Positions 8,180 to 16,906 of a stretch of 64,000 nucleotides of DNA are shown one piece after another (the first letter of the stretch is position 1; the number at the start of each line of letters is the position of its first letter). This DNA is from Diaminobutyricibacter sp049994905 (GTDB taxonomy: Bacteria; Actinomycetota; Actinomycetes; Actinomycetales; Microbacteriaceae). The stretch is from assembly GCF_049994905.1 (NCBI RefSeq), contig NZ_CP188258.1, forward strand, positions 1,736,001-1,800,000, in the 5' to 3' direction. The translations under genes were made by a program, and so were the position numbers. The notes under the pieces were generated by a model that was given only the letters and a program-made list of their open reading frames with translations, had not been told where the DNA came from and did not search any database.

Positions 8180-10724
8180 CGGCGCCCCTTTCTGCGACGG
8201 CGTCCGGCGTAGCGGATTCGTCGCCTTCATAGAATGCCTGTGCTGCAGCTGCGATGGGCAGAGAGAGCACCATCGTCAGTCCCCCGGCGGGGGTGTCCTC
8301 GGCGACGAGAGCGCCGCCCATGCCCTCGACGAAGCCTTTGGTCAGGGCGAGGCCCAAGCCGATCCCCGCCGTGTTGTCGGTGTCGCCCATCCGCTGGAAG
8401 GGGTGGAAGATCTCATCCTTCCGGTCGTCGGGGACGCCCGGCCCGAAATCGGTGACTCGGATCTCGATCTTGCCCCCGAAAGTGCTCGCACTGATGCGGG
8501 GCGGCCGGTCGGAGGGCGAGTAGCGGAGTGCATTGGAAAGAAGATTGACCATCGCTCGCTGCAGAAGAACGGCGTCGGCCCGCACCGGGGGCAGCTCGCT
8601 CGGAATGTCGACACTGACCTGACCTGGTTCGATCTTCAGTTCGTCGAGCACGGGCGGGATCACGTCGGCGACATCCAGCACGTCCAGGTAGACGGCGAGC
8701 ACACCCGACTGCACCCGGCTGACGTCGAGCAGATTGGTCAGCAGCGAGGCGAGATTGTTGAGGCTGTCCTCAGCCGTTTCCAGCAGTTCCTCCTGGTCGG
8801 GCCCTGAGAGCTTCGTGTCCCTCGAGCGGAGGCTGGTAACCGCGGCGGTCGCGGCAGCGAGCGGGCGTCTCAGGTCGTGACCGACCGCTGCGAGGAGGGC
8901 GGTCCTGACGCGGTCTGTGGCCTCAAGCGGGCCCACTTCCTGTGCGACCGTACTGAGATCCGCGTGCTCGAGGGCGGCTTCGACCTGGGCGACGATGACA
9001 TTGAGAAGGCGTCTGTCGGCGGCCTGCAGGTCGCCTCCGTACAGTTCGAGGACACCCCGTGACCCGACCGGGATGACCGTCGGCTGCGTCGTCTCATCGA
9101 TGTCCCCGTCTGTGACGGCGACCTCGTCGTCGACGACCAGTCGAACTCCCTGCAGGGCGAAGGCTTCCCGCGTCCGGGAGACCAGCGCCTCCGCTGCGTC
9201 GGAGCCACGGATGACCCCGCCGGCGACGTTCGCCAGCAGTTCCGCCTCTGCGGCCGCCCGGGCGGCTGCCCGAGTACGACGTGCCGCCTGGTCGACGACG
9301 AGACTGACGAGCACCGCGATGATGACATACAGGCCGAGCGCGAGAAGGTGGGTCGGCTGCTGGATGGTGAGTGTGTTGTAGGGGCTGACGAAGACGAAGT
9401 CGAGGGTGAGCCCGGAGAGGACAGCGGCGAACAGTGCCGGCCAGATGCCGCCGACGAGCGCCACGACGACGACGAGGAGCTGGTAGGCGAGCGCCTCCGC
9501 CGTCAATGCGTCCGCCTGCCGGATGGAAAGCAACGCCAACGTCAGCAGCGGGCCGGCCACCAAGGCGAGCACGAATCCGGAGATGCGCCGACGGGCGCTC
9601 AGTGCTCCCCGGCGACTGAGTCGCGGCAGGCTCCGGCCGCCGGCGGCGGCGTGGGTGACGATGTGGACGTCGATGTCGCCGGATTCGCGGACGACCGTCG
9701 AGCCGACTCCGGAGCCGCTCAGCAGCGCGGCGATCCGGTTGCGCCGAGAGACGCCGATGACGAGCTGGGTGGCGTTGCTCGCGCGGGCGAACGCGACAAG
9801 CGCCTCGGGGATGTCGGTGCCGACGACCTGGTGGTAGCTGCCGCCGAGCTCCTCGACGAGTCTGCGCTGGGCGAGGAGGGCCGCCGGATCGCTTTCGCGG
9901 AGCCCGTCCTGGCTGACGACGTGGACGGCGAGGAGTTCGCCCGCTCCGGACCGTGCGGCCACGCGGGCCCCCCGGCGCAGGAGCGTCTCTCCTTCGCTGC
10001 CCCCGGTGAGCGCTACGACGACGCGCTCCCGGGCCTCCCACTTCTGTTCGATTCCGTGCTCCGCCCGGTACTGCTGCAGCGAGCTGTCGACTTCGTCGGC
10101 GAGCCAGAGGAGTGTGAGTTCGCGCAGGGCAGTGAGGTTGCCGAGCCGGAAGTAGTTGGAGAGTGCGGCGTCGATGCGGGTGGCGGGGTAGACGTGTCCA
10201 TCGGCGAGGCGATCCCTCAACGACTGGGGTGCCAGGTCGACGACCTCGATCTGGGTGGCGCTCCGCACGATGGAGTCGGGGATCGTCTCGCGTTGTGCGG
10301 CGCCCGTGATCTGCTCCACGACGTCGTTCAGCGATTCGATGTGTTGAATGTTCACCGTCGAGATCACGTCGATCCCGGCGGCGAGGATGGCCTCGACGTC
10401 CTGCCAGCGTTTCTCGTTGAGCGAGCCGGGCGCGTTGGTGTGCGCGAGCTCATCGACCAGCGCGAGCTGCGGGTGCCTGGCGAGCACGGCGTCGAGATCC
10501 ATCTCGGTCAGCGTGATGCCACGGTGCTCGACGGTCGTGCGTGGAATCACTTCCAAGCCGTCGAGGAGCGACGCTGTCGCCTCGCGATCATGGGTCTCGA
10601 CGACGGCGACGGCGACATCCTTGCCGAGGTCACGCAAGCGATGCCCTTCTTCGAGCATCAGGTACGTCTTACCGACGCCGGGGGCTGCCCCGAGGAGCAC
10701 CCGGAGTCGGCCGCGCGTCGTCAT
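8157..10724 (-). CDS. kdpD: Osmosensitive K+ channel histidine kinase KdpD
   Basis: 855 aa. The N-terminal KdpD domain (about 1-210) has the Walker-like GAAPGVGKTYLML, then a universal-stress-protein-like domain (about 235-355). Four membrane helices follow (about 380-480), then a GAF-like region, HisKA with phosphoacceptor His616 (GHDLRRPLAA), and a HATPase (about 720-840: NLLSNALRYSP, then GIGLGLALTKGF). It senses K+ limitation or turgor and phosphorylates KdpE. It lies 10 bp downstream of kdpC. Confidence 0.96.
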   Translation of the reverse strand: MTTRGRLRVLLGAAPGVGKTYLMLEEGHRLRDLGKDVAVAVVETHDREATASLLDGLEVIPRTTVEHRGITLTEMDLDAVLARHPQLALVDELAHTNAPGSLNEKRWQDVEAILAAGIDVISTVNIQHIESLNDVVEQITGAAQRETIPDSIVRSATQIEVVDLAPQSLRDRLADGHVYPATRIDAALSNYFRLGNLTALRELTLLWLADEVDSSLQQYRAEHGIEQKWEARERVVVALTGGSEGETLLRRGARVAARSGAGELLAVHVVSQDGLRESDPAALLAQRRLVEELGGSYHQVVGTDIPEALVAFARASNATQLVIGVSRRNRIAALLSGSGVGSTVVRESGDIDVHIVTHAAAGGRSLPRLSRRGALSARRRISGFVLALVAGPLLTLALLSIRQADALTAEALAYQLLVVVVALVGGIWPALFAAVLSGLTLDFVFVSPYNTLTIQQPTHLLALGLYVIIAVLVSLVVDQAARRTRAAARAAAEAELLANVAGGVIRGSDAAEALVSRTREAFALQGVRLVVDDEVAVTDGDIDETTQPTVIPVGSRGVLELYGGDLQAADRRLLNVIVAQVEAALEHADLSTVAQEVGPLEATDRVRTALLAAVGHDLRRPLAAATAAVTSLRSRDTKLSGPDQEELLETAEDSLNNLASLLTNLLDVSRVQSGVLAVYLDVLDVADVIPPVLDELKIEPGQVSVDIPSELPPVRADAVLLQRAMVNLLSNALRYSPSDRPPRISASTFGGKIEIRVTDFGPGVPDDRKDEIFHPFQRMGDTDNTAGIGLGLALTKGFVEGMGGALVAEDTPAGGLTMVLSLPIAAAAQAFYEGDESATPDAVAERGAGEDHRRG

Positions 10725-10734
10725 GAGGTCTCTC

Positions 10735-11358
10735 CTATTTGCTGCCGGCGGGGTTCATCGTCGCCAGCGCGATGTTGAGCTCGAGAACATTCACGGTCGG
10801 CTCGCCGAGGAAGCCGAGATCGCGCTGCTGCGTGTGCTCGTGAATCAGCTTACGGACGGACGCGGCACTGATGCCACGGGCCGTGGCAACGGCATCGGCC
10901 TGGAGCAGCGCATACGCGGGCGAGATGTGCGGGTCGAGCCCCGAACCGGATGCGGTCACAGCGTCCGCGGGGATCCGGGCGGCGCTTGCGCCGTCGACCT
11001 TCTCGATCGTGGCTTTGCGCTCCACGATGGCCTTCACCAGGTCGGGGTTGTTCGGCCCGAGGTTGCTTCCGCTGGATGCGCCGGCGTCATATCCGGTGCC
11101 CGCTGCGGAGGGCCGCGCCTGGAACCACTGCGGCAGCGGGTTGCCCTTCTTGTCGGTGAATGACTGCCCGATCAGGCTCGATCCGACGACCTTTCCCTGG
11201 TAAGTGATCGGCGAACCGTTGGCCTGCGCCGGCAGAGCAAGTTGCCCGACCGCCGTGATGACGAGCGGGTAGACGACGCCGAGGGCGACGGTGAGGATGA
11301 GCAGGGCGCGCACGGCGACCCAGAACTGCCGACCCGTTCCGCGTAGTGACGCGTTCAT
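10735..11358 (-). CDS. kdpC: Potassium-transporting ATPase subunit KdpC
   Basis: 207 aa with one N-terminal membrane helix (about 15-35, starting AVRALLILTVALGVVYPL) and a soluble outer domain. The SLIGQSF and DPHISPAYAL motifs are typical of KdpC. It acts as an assembly and catalytic chaperone of the KdpFABC pump. It sits 21 bp downstream of kdpB and just upstream of kdpD. Confidence 0.95.
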   Translation of the reverse strand: MNASLRGTGRQFWVAVRALLILTVALGVVYPLVITAVGQLALPAQANGSPITYQGKVVGSSLIGQSFTDKKGNPLPQWFQARPSAAGTGYDAGASSGSNLGPNNPDLVKAIVERKATIEKVDGASAARIPADAVTASGSGLDPHISPAYALLQADAVATARGISAASVRKLIHEHTQQRDLGFLGEPTVNVLELNIALATMNPAGSK

Positions 11359-11379
11359 GTTGTGTGTCCGTTCCGTTTT

Positions 11380-13530
11380 CTAGAATCCGGGAATCAGGCT
11401 GAGGATGAGGTCGATCAGTTTGATTCCGATGAAGGGGGCGATGATTCCGCCCAGGCCGTAGATGAGCAGGTTGCTTCGCAGGAGCACGGACGCGGAGGCC
11501 GGTCGGTACCGCACACCGCGAAGGGCGAGCGGGATCAGGATCACGATGATGAGGGCGTTGAAGATGATCGCCGACAGGATCGCCGATGACGGGGAGTGCA
11601 GCTGCATGATGTTGATCGCCTGAAGCCCAGGGAAGACTCCCACGAACATTGCCGGGATGATCGCGAAGTACTTGGCGACGTCGTTCGCGATCGAGAATGT
11701 CGTGAGCGCCCCCCGCGTGATGAGAAGCTGCTTGCCGATGCTCACGATGTCGATGAGCTTCGTGGGGTCGGAGTCCAGGTCCACCATGTTGCCGGCCTCC
11801 TTCGCGGCCGACGTGCCGGTGTTCATCGCCACGCCGACATCCGCCTGGGCGAGCGCCGGAGCGTCGTTAGTACCGTCACCGGTCATCGCGACAAGGCTTC
11901 CGCCCTCCTGCTCTTTCCTGATCAGAGCGAGCTTGTCTTCGGGCGTCGCCTCGGCCAGGAAGTCGTCGACCCCCGCTTCCCTGGCGATCGCGTGCGCGGT
12001 GATCGGGTTGTCGCCGGTGATCATGACCGTGCGGATGCCCATCCGACGCATGTCGGCGAACCGCTCGGCCAGCCCCGTCTTGACGATGTCCTTGAGATAG
12101 ATCACCCCGAGGATGGTCGCCCCTCCGGTCGACGACTTCGTTGCGACTGCGAGCGGCGTGCCGCCGGCGCGGGAAATGTCGGCCACTTTGTTGTCGAGGT
12201 CCTCGAGGACAGCGGGGGCGATCGGCCCCGATTCCTGGGCCCAGGCGACGAGCATGGACGCCGCCCCCTTGCGGACCTGACTGCCGTCGGTGAAATCGAC
12301 CCCGCTCATTCGGGTCTGCGCCGTGAACGGGACGACGTCGCCATCCACGGTGCCGGCGTCGACGAACCCCTGCGTCTCTGCCAGAGCGACAACCGATGAG
12401 CCCTCTGGCGTCGGATCACTCAGCGAGGCCAGCGCGGCCGCCTTCACGAGGTCAAACTGTTCGACGCCGTAGACCGGGGTGAACTCGGCCGCCTGGCGGT
12501 TGCCATAGGTGATCGTTCCGGTCTTGTCCAGGAGGAGGGTTGTGACGTCGCCTGCCGCTTCGACCGCTCGGCCCGACATGGCGAGCACGTTGTGTTGGAC
12601 GAGCCGGTCCATGCCGGCGATGCCGATCGCCGAGAGGAGAGCGCCGATCGTGGTCGGGATCAGGCAGACAAGCAGAGCGACGAGCACCGTCACCCCTGGT
12701 GCGGCATTCGCGAAGGCGGCGGTCGGGCCGAGCACGAGCACGACGACGACGAAGATGATCGTCAGCGCAGCGAGCAGGATGTTCAGCGCGATCTCGTTCG
12801 GCGTCTTCTGCCGGGCCGCCCCCTCGACCAGTCTGATCATCCGGTCGACAAAAGTCTCACCCGGCTTGCTGGTGATGCGCACGATGATCCGGTCGGAGAG
12901 CACCCGCGTGCCACCTGTCACGGCGCTCCGGTCGCCGCCGGATTCGCGGACGACCGGGGCCGACTCACCGGTGATCGCCGACTCGTCCACGGAGGCGATG
13001 CCACGGATGATGTCGCCGTCGCCCGGGATCAGTTCCCCTGCGGTGACGATGACGACGTCACCGAGGCGGAGGTCCGCCGAGGCGACCTGGACGACCTGTG
13101 CGCTCGCGGCGTCCGCATCCGTTTTCTCGTCGTAGTCCGAGACGCGGTTGGCGATGGTGGTCGTGCGAGTTTTGCGCAGGCTGGCGGCCTGGGCCTTGCC
13201 GCGGCCTTCCGCGACCGACTCGGCCAGCGTCGCGAAGAGCACGGTCAGCCACAACCAGACGGCGATGGCCCAGGTGAAGGCGAGTGTGACGGGTGACCCA
13301 CCGGAGGTCTGCGGGCCAAGGAAGGGCTGCGCGATGGCGAGCAGGGTGGTGAGAGCTGCACCGATCTCCACGATGAACATGACGGGGTTGTGCCACATGT
13401 CCATCGGGTTGAGCTTGCGGAGTGCGCCGGGCACACCGGCAATCAACTGCCCGACACTGAACGCGCCCTGGGGCGCCTTCTGGCCGGTCTTGTGGCCGCT
13501 CTGCGAAGCGGTGGATGTGGATACGGACAT
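11380..13530 (-). CDS. kdpB: Potassium-transporting P-type ATPase KdpB
   Basis: 716 aa. The P-type signature is DKTGTITYGNR with the phosphorylated Asp. The TGESAPV actuator loop and the TGDGTNDAPALAQADVGVAM hinge motif are present. Seven membrane helices are expected. It hydrolyses ATP to drive K+ uptake through KdpA. Its ATG lies 3 bp from the kdpA stop, with an AAGGG ribosome-binding site inside the kdpA end. Confidence 0.97.
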   Translation of the reverse strand: MSVSTSTASQSGHKTGQKAPQGAFSVGQLIAGVPGALRKLNPMDMWHNPVMFIVEIGAALTTLLAIAQPFLGPQTSGGSPVTLAFTWAIAVWLWLTVLFATLAESVAEGRGKAQAASLRKTRTTTIANRVSDYDEKTDADAASAQVVQVASADLRLGDVVIVTAGELIPGDGDIIRGIASVDESAITGESAPVVRESGGDRSAVTGGTRVLSDRIIVRITSKPGETFVDRMIRLVEGAARQKTPNEIALNILLAALTIIFVVVVLVLGPTAAFANAAPGVTVLVALLVCLIPTTIGALLSAIGIAGMDRLVQHNVLAMSGRAVEAAGDVTTLLLDKTGTITYGNRQAAEFTPVYGVEQFDLVKAAALASLSDPTPEGSSVVALAETQGFVDAGTVDGDVVPFTAQTRMSGVDFTDGSQVRKGAASMLVAWAQESGPIAPAVLEDLDNKVADISRAGGTPLAVATKSSTGGATILGVIYLKDIVKTGLAERFADMRRMGIRTVMITGDNPITAHAIAREAGVDDFLAEATPEDKLALIRKEQEGGSLVAMTGDGTNDAPALAQADVGVAMNTGTSAAKEAGNMVDLDSDPTKLIDIVSIGKQLLITRGALTTFSIANDVAKYFAIIPAMFVGVFPGLQAINIMQLHSPSSAILSAIIFNALIIVILIPLALRGVRYRPASASVLLRSNLLIYGLGGIIAPFIGIKLIDLILSLIPGF

Positions 13531-13533
13531 TGT

Positions 13534-15207
13534 CTAGTGAAGCCCTTCCGCCAGGGGACCCAGCGCGAGAACGGGGAAATAGGTGAGCGCGGCGACGATG
13601 ACGATCGTGCCGACGACAAGGGTGACGAACAGCGGGCGGTGCGTGGGCAATGTGCCCGCGGTGGCCGGCACCTTCTCCTGCCCGGCCAGTGAGCCGGCGA
13701 GCGCCACGACGAACACGATCGGGAGGAAGCGACCGAGGAACATTACGGCGCCGAGCGCTGCATTCAGCCACGGGGTGTTCGCCGAGAGCCCCGCGAACGC
13801 CGAGCCGTTGTTGTTGGCAGCCGACGTGAACGCGTACAGCACCTCGGAGAAGCCGTGCGGTCCGGGGTTCCAGATCGAAACCTTCGCGATGCTCTGCTCG
13901 ACGGCGGGAATTGCGAAGCTGAGGCCGGTGCCGAGGAGCACGAGCGTCGGCGTGGCGAGGATGTAGAGGCTCGCGAGTTTGATCTCGCGGGACCCGATCT
14001 TCTTGCCGAGGTATTCCGGAGTGCGACCGACCATGAGGCCGGCGAGGAACACCGCGATGACGGCGATGATCAGGATGCCGTAGAGCCCGGACCCGACACC
14101 GCCGGGCGCGACCTCGCCAGTCATCATGTTCAGCATCGCGATCATGCCGCCCAGTGGCGTGAAGCTGTCGTGCATCGAATCGACAGCACCGGTCGAGGTC
14201 AGCGTCGTGGAGTTGGCGAACAGCGTGGAACCGAGGATTCCGAAGCGCTGTTCCTTGCCTTCCATCGCGGCGCCGGCAGCCTGCGTCGCGGTTCCTCCGG
14301 CCTGCAGTTCGAAAAGAGTCATCGAGACCAGGGTGACCAGGTAGATGACCGACATCGCACCGAGGATGGCGTATCCCTGCCGGTTGTCGCCTACCATCTT
14401 TCCGAACGTGCGCGGAAGCGCGAACGGGATGAGCAGCAGAAGGAAGATCTCAAGGAGGTTCGTCCATGCCGTCGGGTTCTCGAACGGGTGCGCCGAGTTG
14501 ACGTTGAAGAAACCGCCACCATTGGTGCCGAGTTCCTTGATCGCCTCCTGCGAGGCGACCGGGCCCCCCGGTATCGTGACTGTCCCACCGGTTATAGAGG
14601 TCACGTGCTCGAAGCCGTTGAAGTTCTGCACGGCGCCACCCACGATCAGGATGATCGCGAAGACGACCGATAACGGAAGCAGGATGCGCAGGATCGCGCG
14701 GGTCATGTCCACCCAGAAGTTGCCGATCGTACCCGAGCGGTGGCCGGCAAACCCGCGGACGAGCGTGATCGCGACGGCGATGCCCACAGCTGCCGACAGG
14801 AAGTTCTGCACCGCGAGGCCTGCGATCTGTACGGTGTACCCCATCGTCGTTTCGGGTGAGTACGACTGCCAGTTGGTGTTCGTCACGAACGAGATCGCGG
14901 TATTGAACGACAGCCCCTCCGGAACCGCGGGCAGCCCGAGAGAGTACGGCAGAATCGCCTGGGCGCGCTGCAATCCATAGAGGACGAGCACGCCGAGCAC
15001 AGAAAAGATGAGGACGCTGCGCAGGTACACGGGCCAACTCTGCTCGACCCCTGAGTCGACACCGATGAGCCGGTAGAATCCACGCTCGACCATCAGATCT
15101 CTTCCACTCGTGAACGTCACCGCCATATAGTCGCCGAGCGGGCGATAGCAGAGACCGAGGAGCAGGATGAGCGTGGCCAGCTGGGCCACGAAGAACCAGA
15201 ACGTCAT
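13534..15207 (-). CDS. kdpA: Potassium-transporting ATPase subunit KdpA
   Basis: 557 aa, about ten membrane helices, standard length. K+-selectivity segments are recognisable, for example TNGGGFFNVNSAHPFENPT and TSAANNNGSAFAGL. It is the K+-binding and translocating subunit of KdpFABC. Its ATG follows the kdpF stop directly, with a GGAG ribosome-binding site inside the 3' end of kdpF. Confidence 0.97.
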   Translation of the reverse strand: MTFWFFVAQLATLILLLGLCYRPLGDYMAVTFTSGRDLMVERGFYRLIGVDSGVEQSWPVYLRSVLIFSVLGVLVLYGLQRAQAILPYSLGLPAVPEGLSFNTAISFVTNTNWQSYSPETTMGYTVQIAGLAVQNFLSAAVGIAVAITLVRGFAGHRSGTIGNFWVDMTRAILRILLPLSVVFAIILIVGGAVQNFNGFEHVTSITGGTVTIPGGPVASQEAIKELGTNGGGFFNVNSAHPFENPTAWTNLLEIFLLLLIPFALPRTFGKMVGDNRQGYAILGAMSVIYLVTLVSMTLFELQAGGTATQAAGAAMEGKEQRFGILGSTLFANSTTLTSTGAVDSMHDSFTPLGGMIAMLNMMTGEVAPGGVGSGLYGILIIAVIAVFLAGLMVGRTPEYLGKKIGSREIKLASLYILATPTLVLLGTGLSFAIPAVEQSIAKVSIWNPGPHGFSEVLYAFTSAANNNGSAFAGLSANTPWLNAALGAVMFLGRFLPIVFVVALAGSLAGQEKVPATAGTLPTHRPLFVTLVVGTIVIVAALTYFPVLALGPLAEGLH

Positions 15208-15297
15208 CTAGAACTTCTCCGGCTTCAGCAGGGCGTACACCAGATACGCGATCGAAGCGACGGCGAGGACCGCCGCGAGCAGGTTGAAGAAGATCAC
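15208..15297 (-). CDS. kdpF: KdpF small subunit
   Basis: 29 aa from GTG 15297, with GGAGA upstream. It is a single membrane helix (VIFFNLLAAVLAVASIAYLV) ending in YALLKPEKF, the classic KdpF C-terminus. It stabilises the KdpFABC complex. The stop TAG (15208-15210) touches the kdpA ATG. Its start overlaps the stop of the upstream small peptide by 4 bp (GTGA). Confidence 0.92.
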   Translation of the reverse strand: MIFFNLLAAVLAVASIAYLVYALLKPEKF

Positions 15298-15392
15298 AGC
15301 TTCTCCACCCCCCGGCCGACCAGGGCCACGATCGCGGCGAGCGCGAGGATCCCCACAACACAAACGATGTCCAACACCGAAAACGTCTCCAT
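15294..15392 (-). CDS. Small single-helix membrane peptide preceding kdpF
   Basis: 32 aa from ATG 15392 (an ATG at 15398 would add two residues). It is one hydrophobic helix ending GRGVEKL. Short peptides of similar form stand before kdpF in other actinobacterial kdp operons, from memory; I know of no assigned function. Its stop overlaps kdpF (GTGA, 15294-15297), strong evidence of translational coupling and of its being real. The ribosome-binding site is weak. It may be a further small Kdp subunit or a coupling leader peptide. Confidence 0.75.
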   Translation of the reverse strand: METFSVLDIVCVVGILALAAIVALVGRGVEKL

Positions 15393-15523
15393 CCGCATTT
15401 GAAGGCTCGTCGATCGACGGGCGAAGGAACTGACGCGTGCCAGAACCACGGATTCATGCTCCTCGGGCCGTGGGTGCTGAAGCGCAATCCTCACGGAACC
15501 CATACGCCGACCGCCGGGAGTCC

Positions 15524-15555
15524 TAACGCTTTCCGATCGCGGAGTCGTTAAAGCG
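15524..15555 (-). promoter_or_regulatory. Possible kdp upstream regulatory inverted repeat
   Basis: CGCTTT (15527-15532) and AAAGCG (15550-15555) form an inverted repeat within a less GC-rich stretch, about 130 bp upstream of the first kdp ORF; TAACG and CGTTA arms also face each other. It is a candidate KdpE-binding or promoter region. The 15399-15629 gap holds nothing else that I can identify. Confidence 0.25.
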
Positions 15556-15629
15556 GGTATCGCGCCTGGCGCGGGGACAACGCGTCAGCAACGTTGTGAG
15601 GCCCTCGATCGAACGTAAGCCGTATCGGT

Positions 15630-16886
15630 TCAGTATTCGATCGCGTCTCGGATGATCGGGCAGGTCATACAGTGCCCGCCGCCGCGGCCGCGTCCCAGCT
15701 CAGCGCCCACGATGGGAATGACCTCAACGCCTGCCTTCTCAAGCAGTCCATTGGTTGACGTGTTTCGGTCGTAGGCGTAGACCACGCCAGGGCGAAGGGC
15801 AACCGCGTTGTTTCCGCTGTCCCACTGCTGCCGTTCCGACTCGTAGTTGTCGCCGGCCGTCTCGATCACCAGTAGTTTCGGCAGTCCAAGCGCCTCAGCG
15901 ACAACGTCGACGAATGGCGTGCTCCCGTGGTCAATCACCCGCACCCCGGTCGGCGTCGCCTCGGGCACGAGGGTGAAGGTGTGCACGTCGTCCATGATCT
16001 TCGGATAGAGCGTGACGATATCCCGGTCGGCGAACGTGAACACCGTGTCGAGGTGCATCGCGGAACGCAGCTTCGGCATCCCGGCGACGATCACCTGATC
16101 GGCTGCGTCCTGCTTGAACAGAGCTGCGGCGGCTTGGGTGATGGCGTGCCGGGAGGTACGCTCGCTCATCCCGATCAGCACTACTCCGTTACCGACCGGC
16201 ATCACGTCGCCGCCTTCGAGTGTGGCCTGGCCCCAGTCAGCTTCCGGGTCACCCCACCAGACGGTGGCATCCCGGTAGTCGGTGTGGAACGAGTAGATGG
16301 CTTTCATGAGCAGGGTCTCGTCATGCCGAGCGGGCCAGTAAAGCGGGTTGAGGGTTACTCCGCCATAGATCCAACAGGTCGTATCGCGGGTGTAAAGGGT
16401 GTTGGGGAGCGGCGGCATGAGGTACTCACGGACCCCGGTGGACTCGCGGGCGAGCACGAGGTAGTCGGTGCGATAGTCCTCCGGCAGGTCGGTGGTGGCC
16501 AGGCCGCCGATCAGGTACCGGGCGAGATCGGCTGGCGCCAGCGACTCGAGGTAGGCTCGCGTGCCTTCCATGAGCCCGAGACCTACCTCGCCGGGCACGA
16601 TCTTCCGATCCAGCAGCCACGACCGCGCGTCGGGGTCAGTGACCGTTTCTGCGAGGAGCTCATGCAGCTCGACCACGTCGACCCCATTGGAGCGCAGGTC
16701 GCCGACGAAGGCCGCATGATCTTTGATCGCGTTGTCGACCCACATCACGTCGTCGAACAGCAGGTCGTCCGCGTTGGTGGGGGTGAGTCTGTGATGCGCA
16801 AGCCCCGGCGAGCACACCAGGACTTTGCGCAACTGTCCGACTTCGGAGTGGACACCGTATACAGGTGTGGTGGGCGAATCTGTCAT
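15630..16886 (-). CDS. arcA: Arginine deiminase
   Basis: 418 aa from ATG 16886, preceded by a perfect AAGGAGG. It converts arginine to citrulline and ammonia. The N-terminal motif VYGVHSEVGQLRKVLVCSPG, the Asp/Glu/His residues of the GDVMPVGNGVVLIG and SAMHLDTVFTF segments, and the nucleophile Cys406 in GGGHCMTCP are all there. arcD starts only 20 bp upstream. No arcB (ornithine carbamoyltransferase) or arcC (carbamate kinase) is next to it here, so either they lie elsewhere or the pair serves acid/ammonia defence. Confidence 0.96.
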   Translation of the reverse strand: MTDSPTTPVYGVHSEVGQLRKVLVCSPGLAHHRLTPTNADDLLFDDVMWVDNAIKDHAAFVGDLRSNGVDVVELHELLAETVTDPDARSWLLDRKIVPGEVGLGLMEGTRAYLESLAPADLARYLIGGLATTDLPEDYRTDYLVLARESTGVREYLMPPLPNTLYTRDTTCWIYGGVTLNPLYWPARHDETLLMKAIYSFHTDYRDATVWWGDPEADWGQATLEGGDVMPVGNGVVLIGMSERTSRHAITQAAAALFKQDAADQVIVAGMPKLRSAMHLDTVFTFADRDIVTLYPKIMDDVHTFTLVPEATPTGVRVIDHGSTPFVDVVAEALGLPKLLVIETAGDNYESERQQWDSGNNAVALRPGVVYAYDRNTSTNGLLEKAGVEVIPIVGAELGRGRGGGHCMTCPIIRDAIEY

Positions 16887-16906
16887 CGTTCCTCCTTGAG
16901 GTGCTT

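Noticed and set aside
15399..15629. c-di-AMP (ydaO-type) riboswitch before kdp
   Set aside because: I looked for its conserved loops and could not find them; only a modest inverted repeat is seen.
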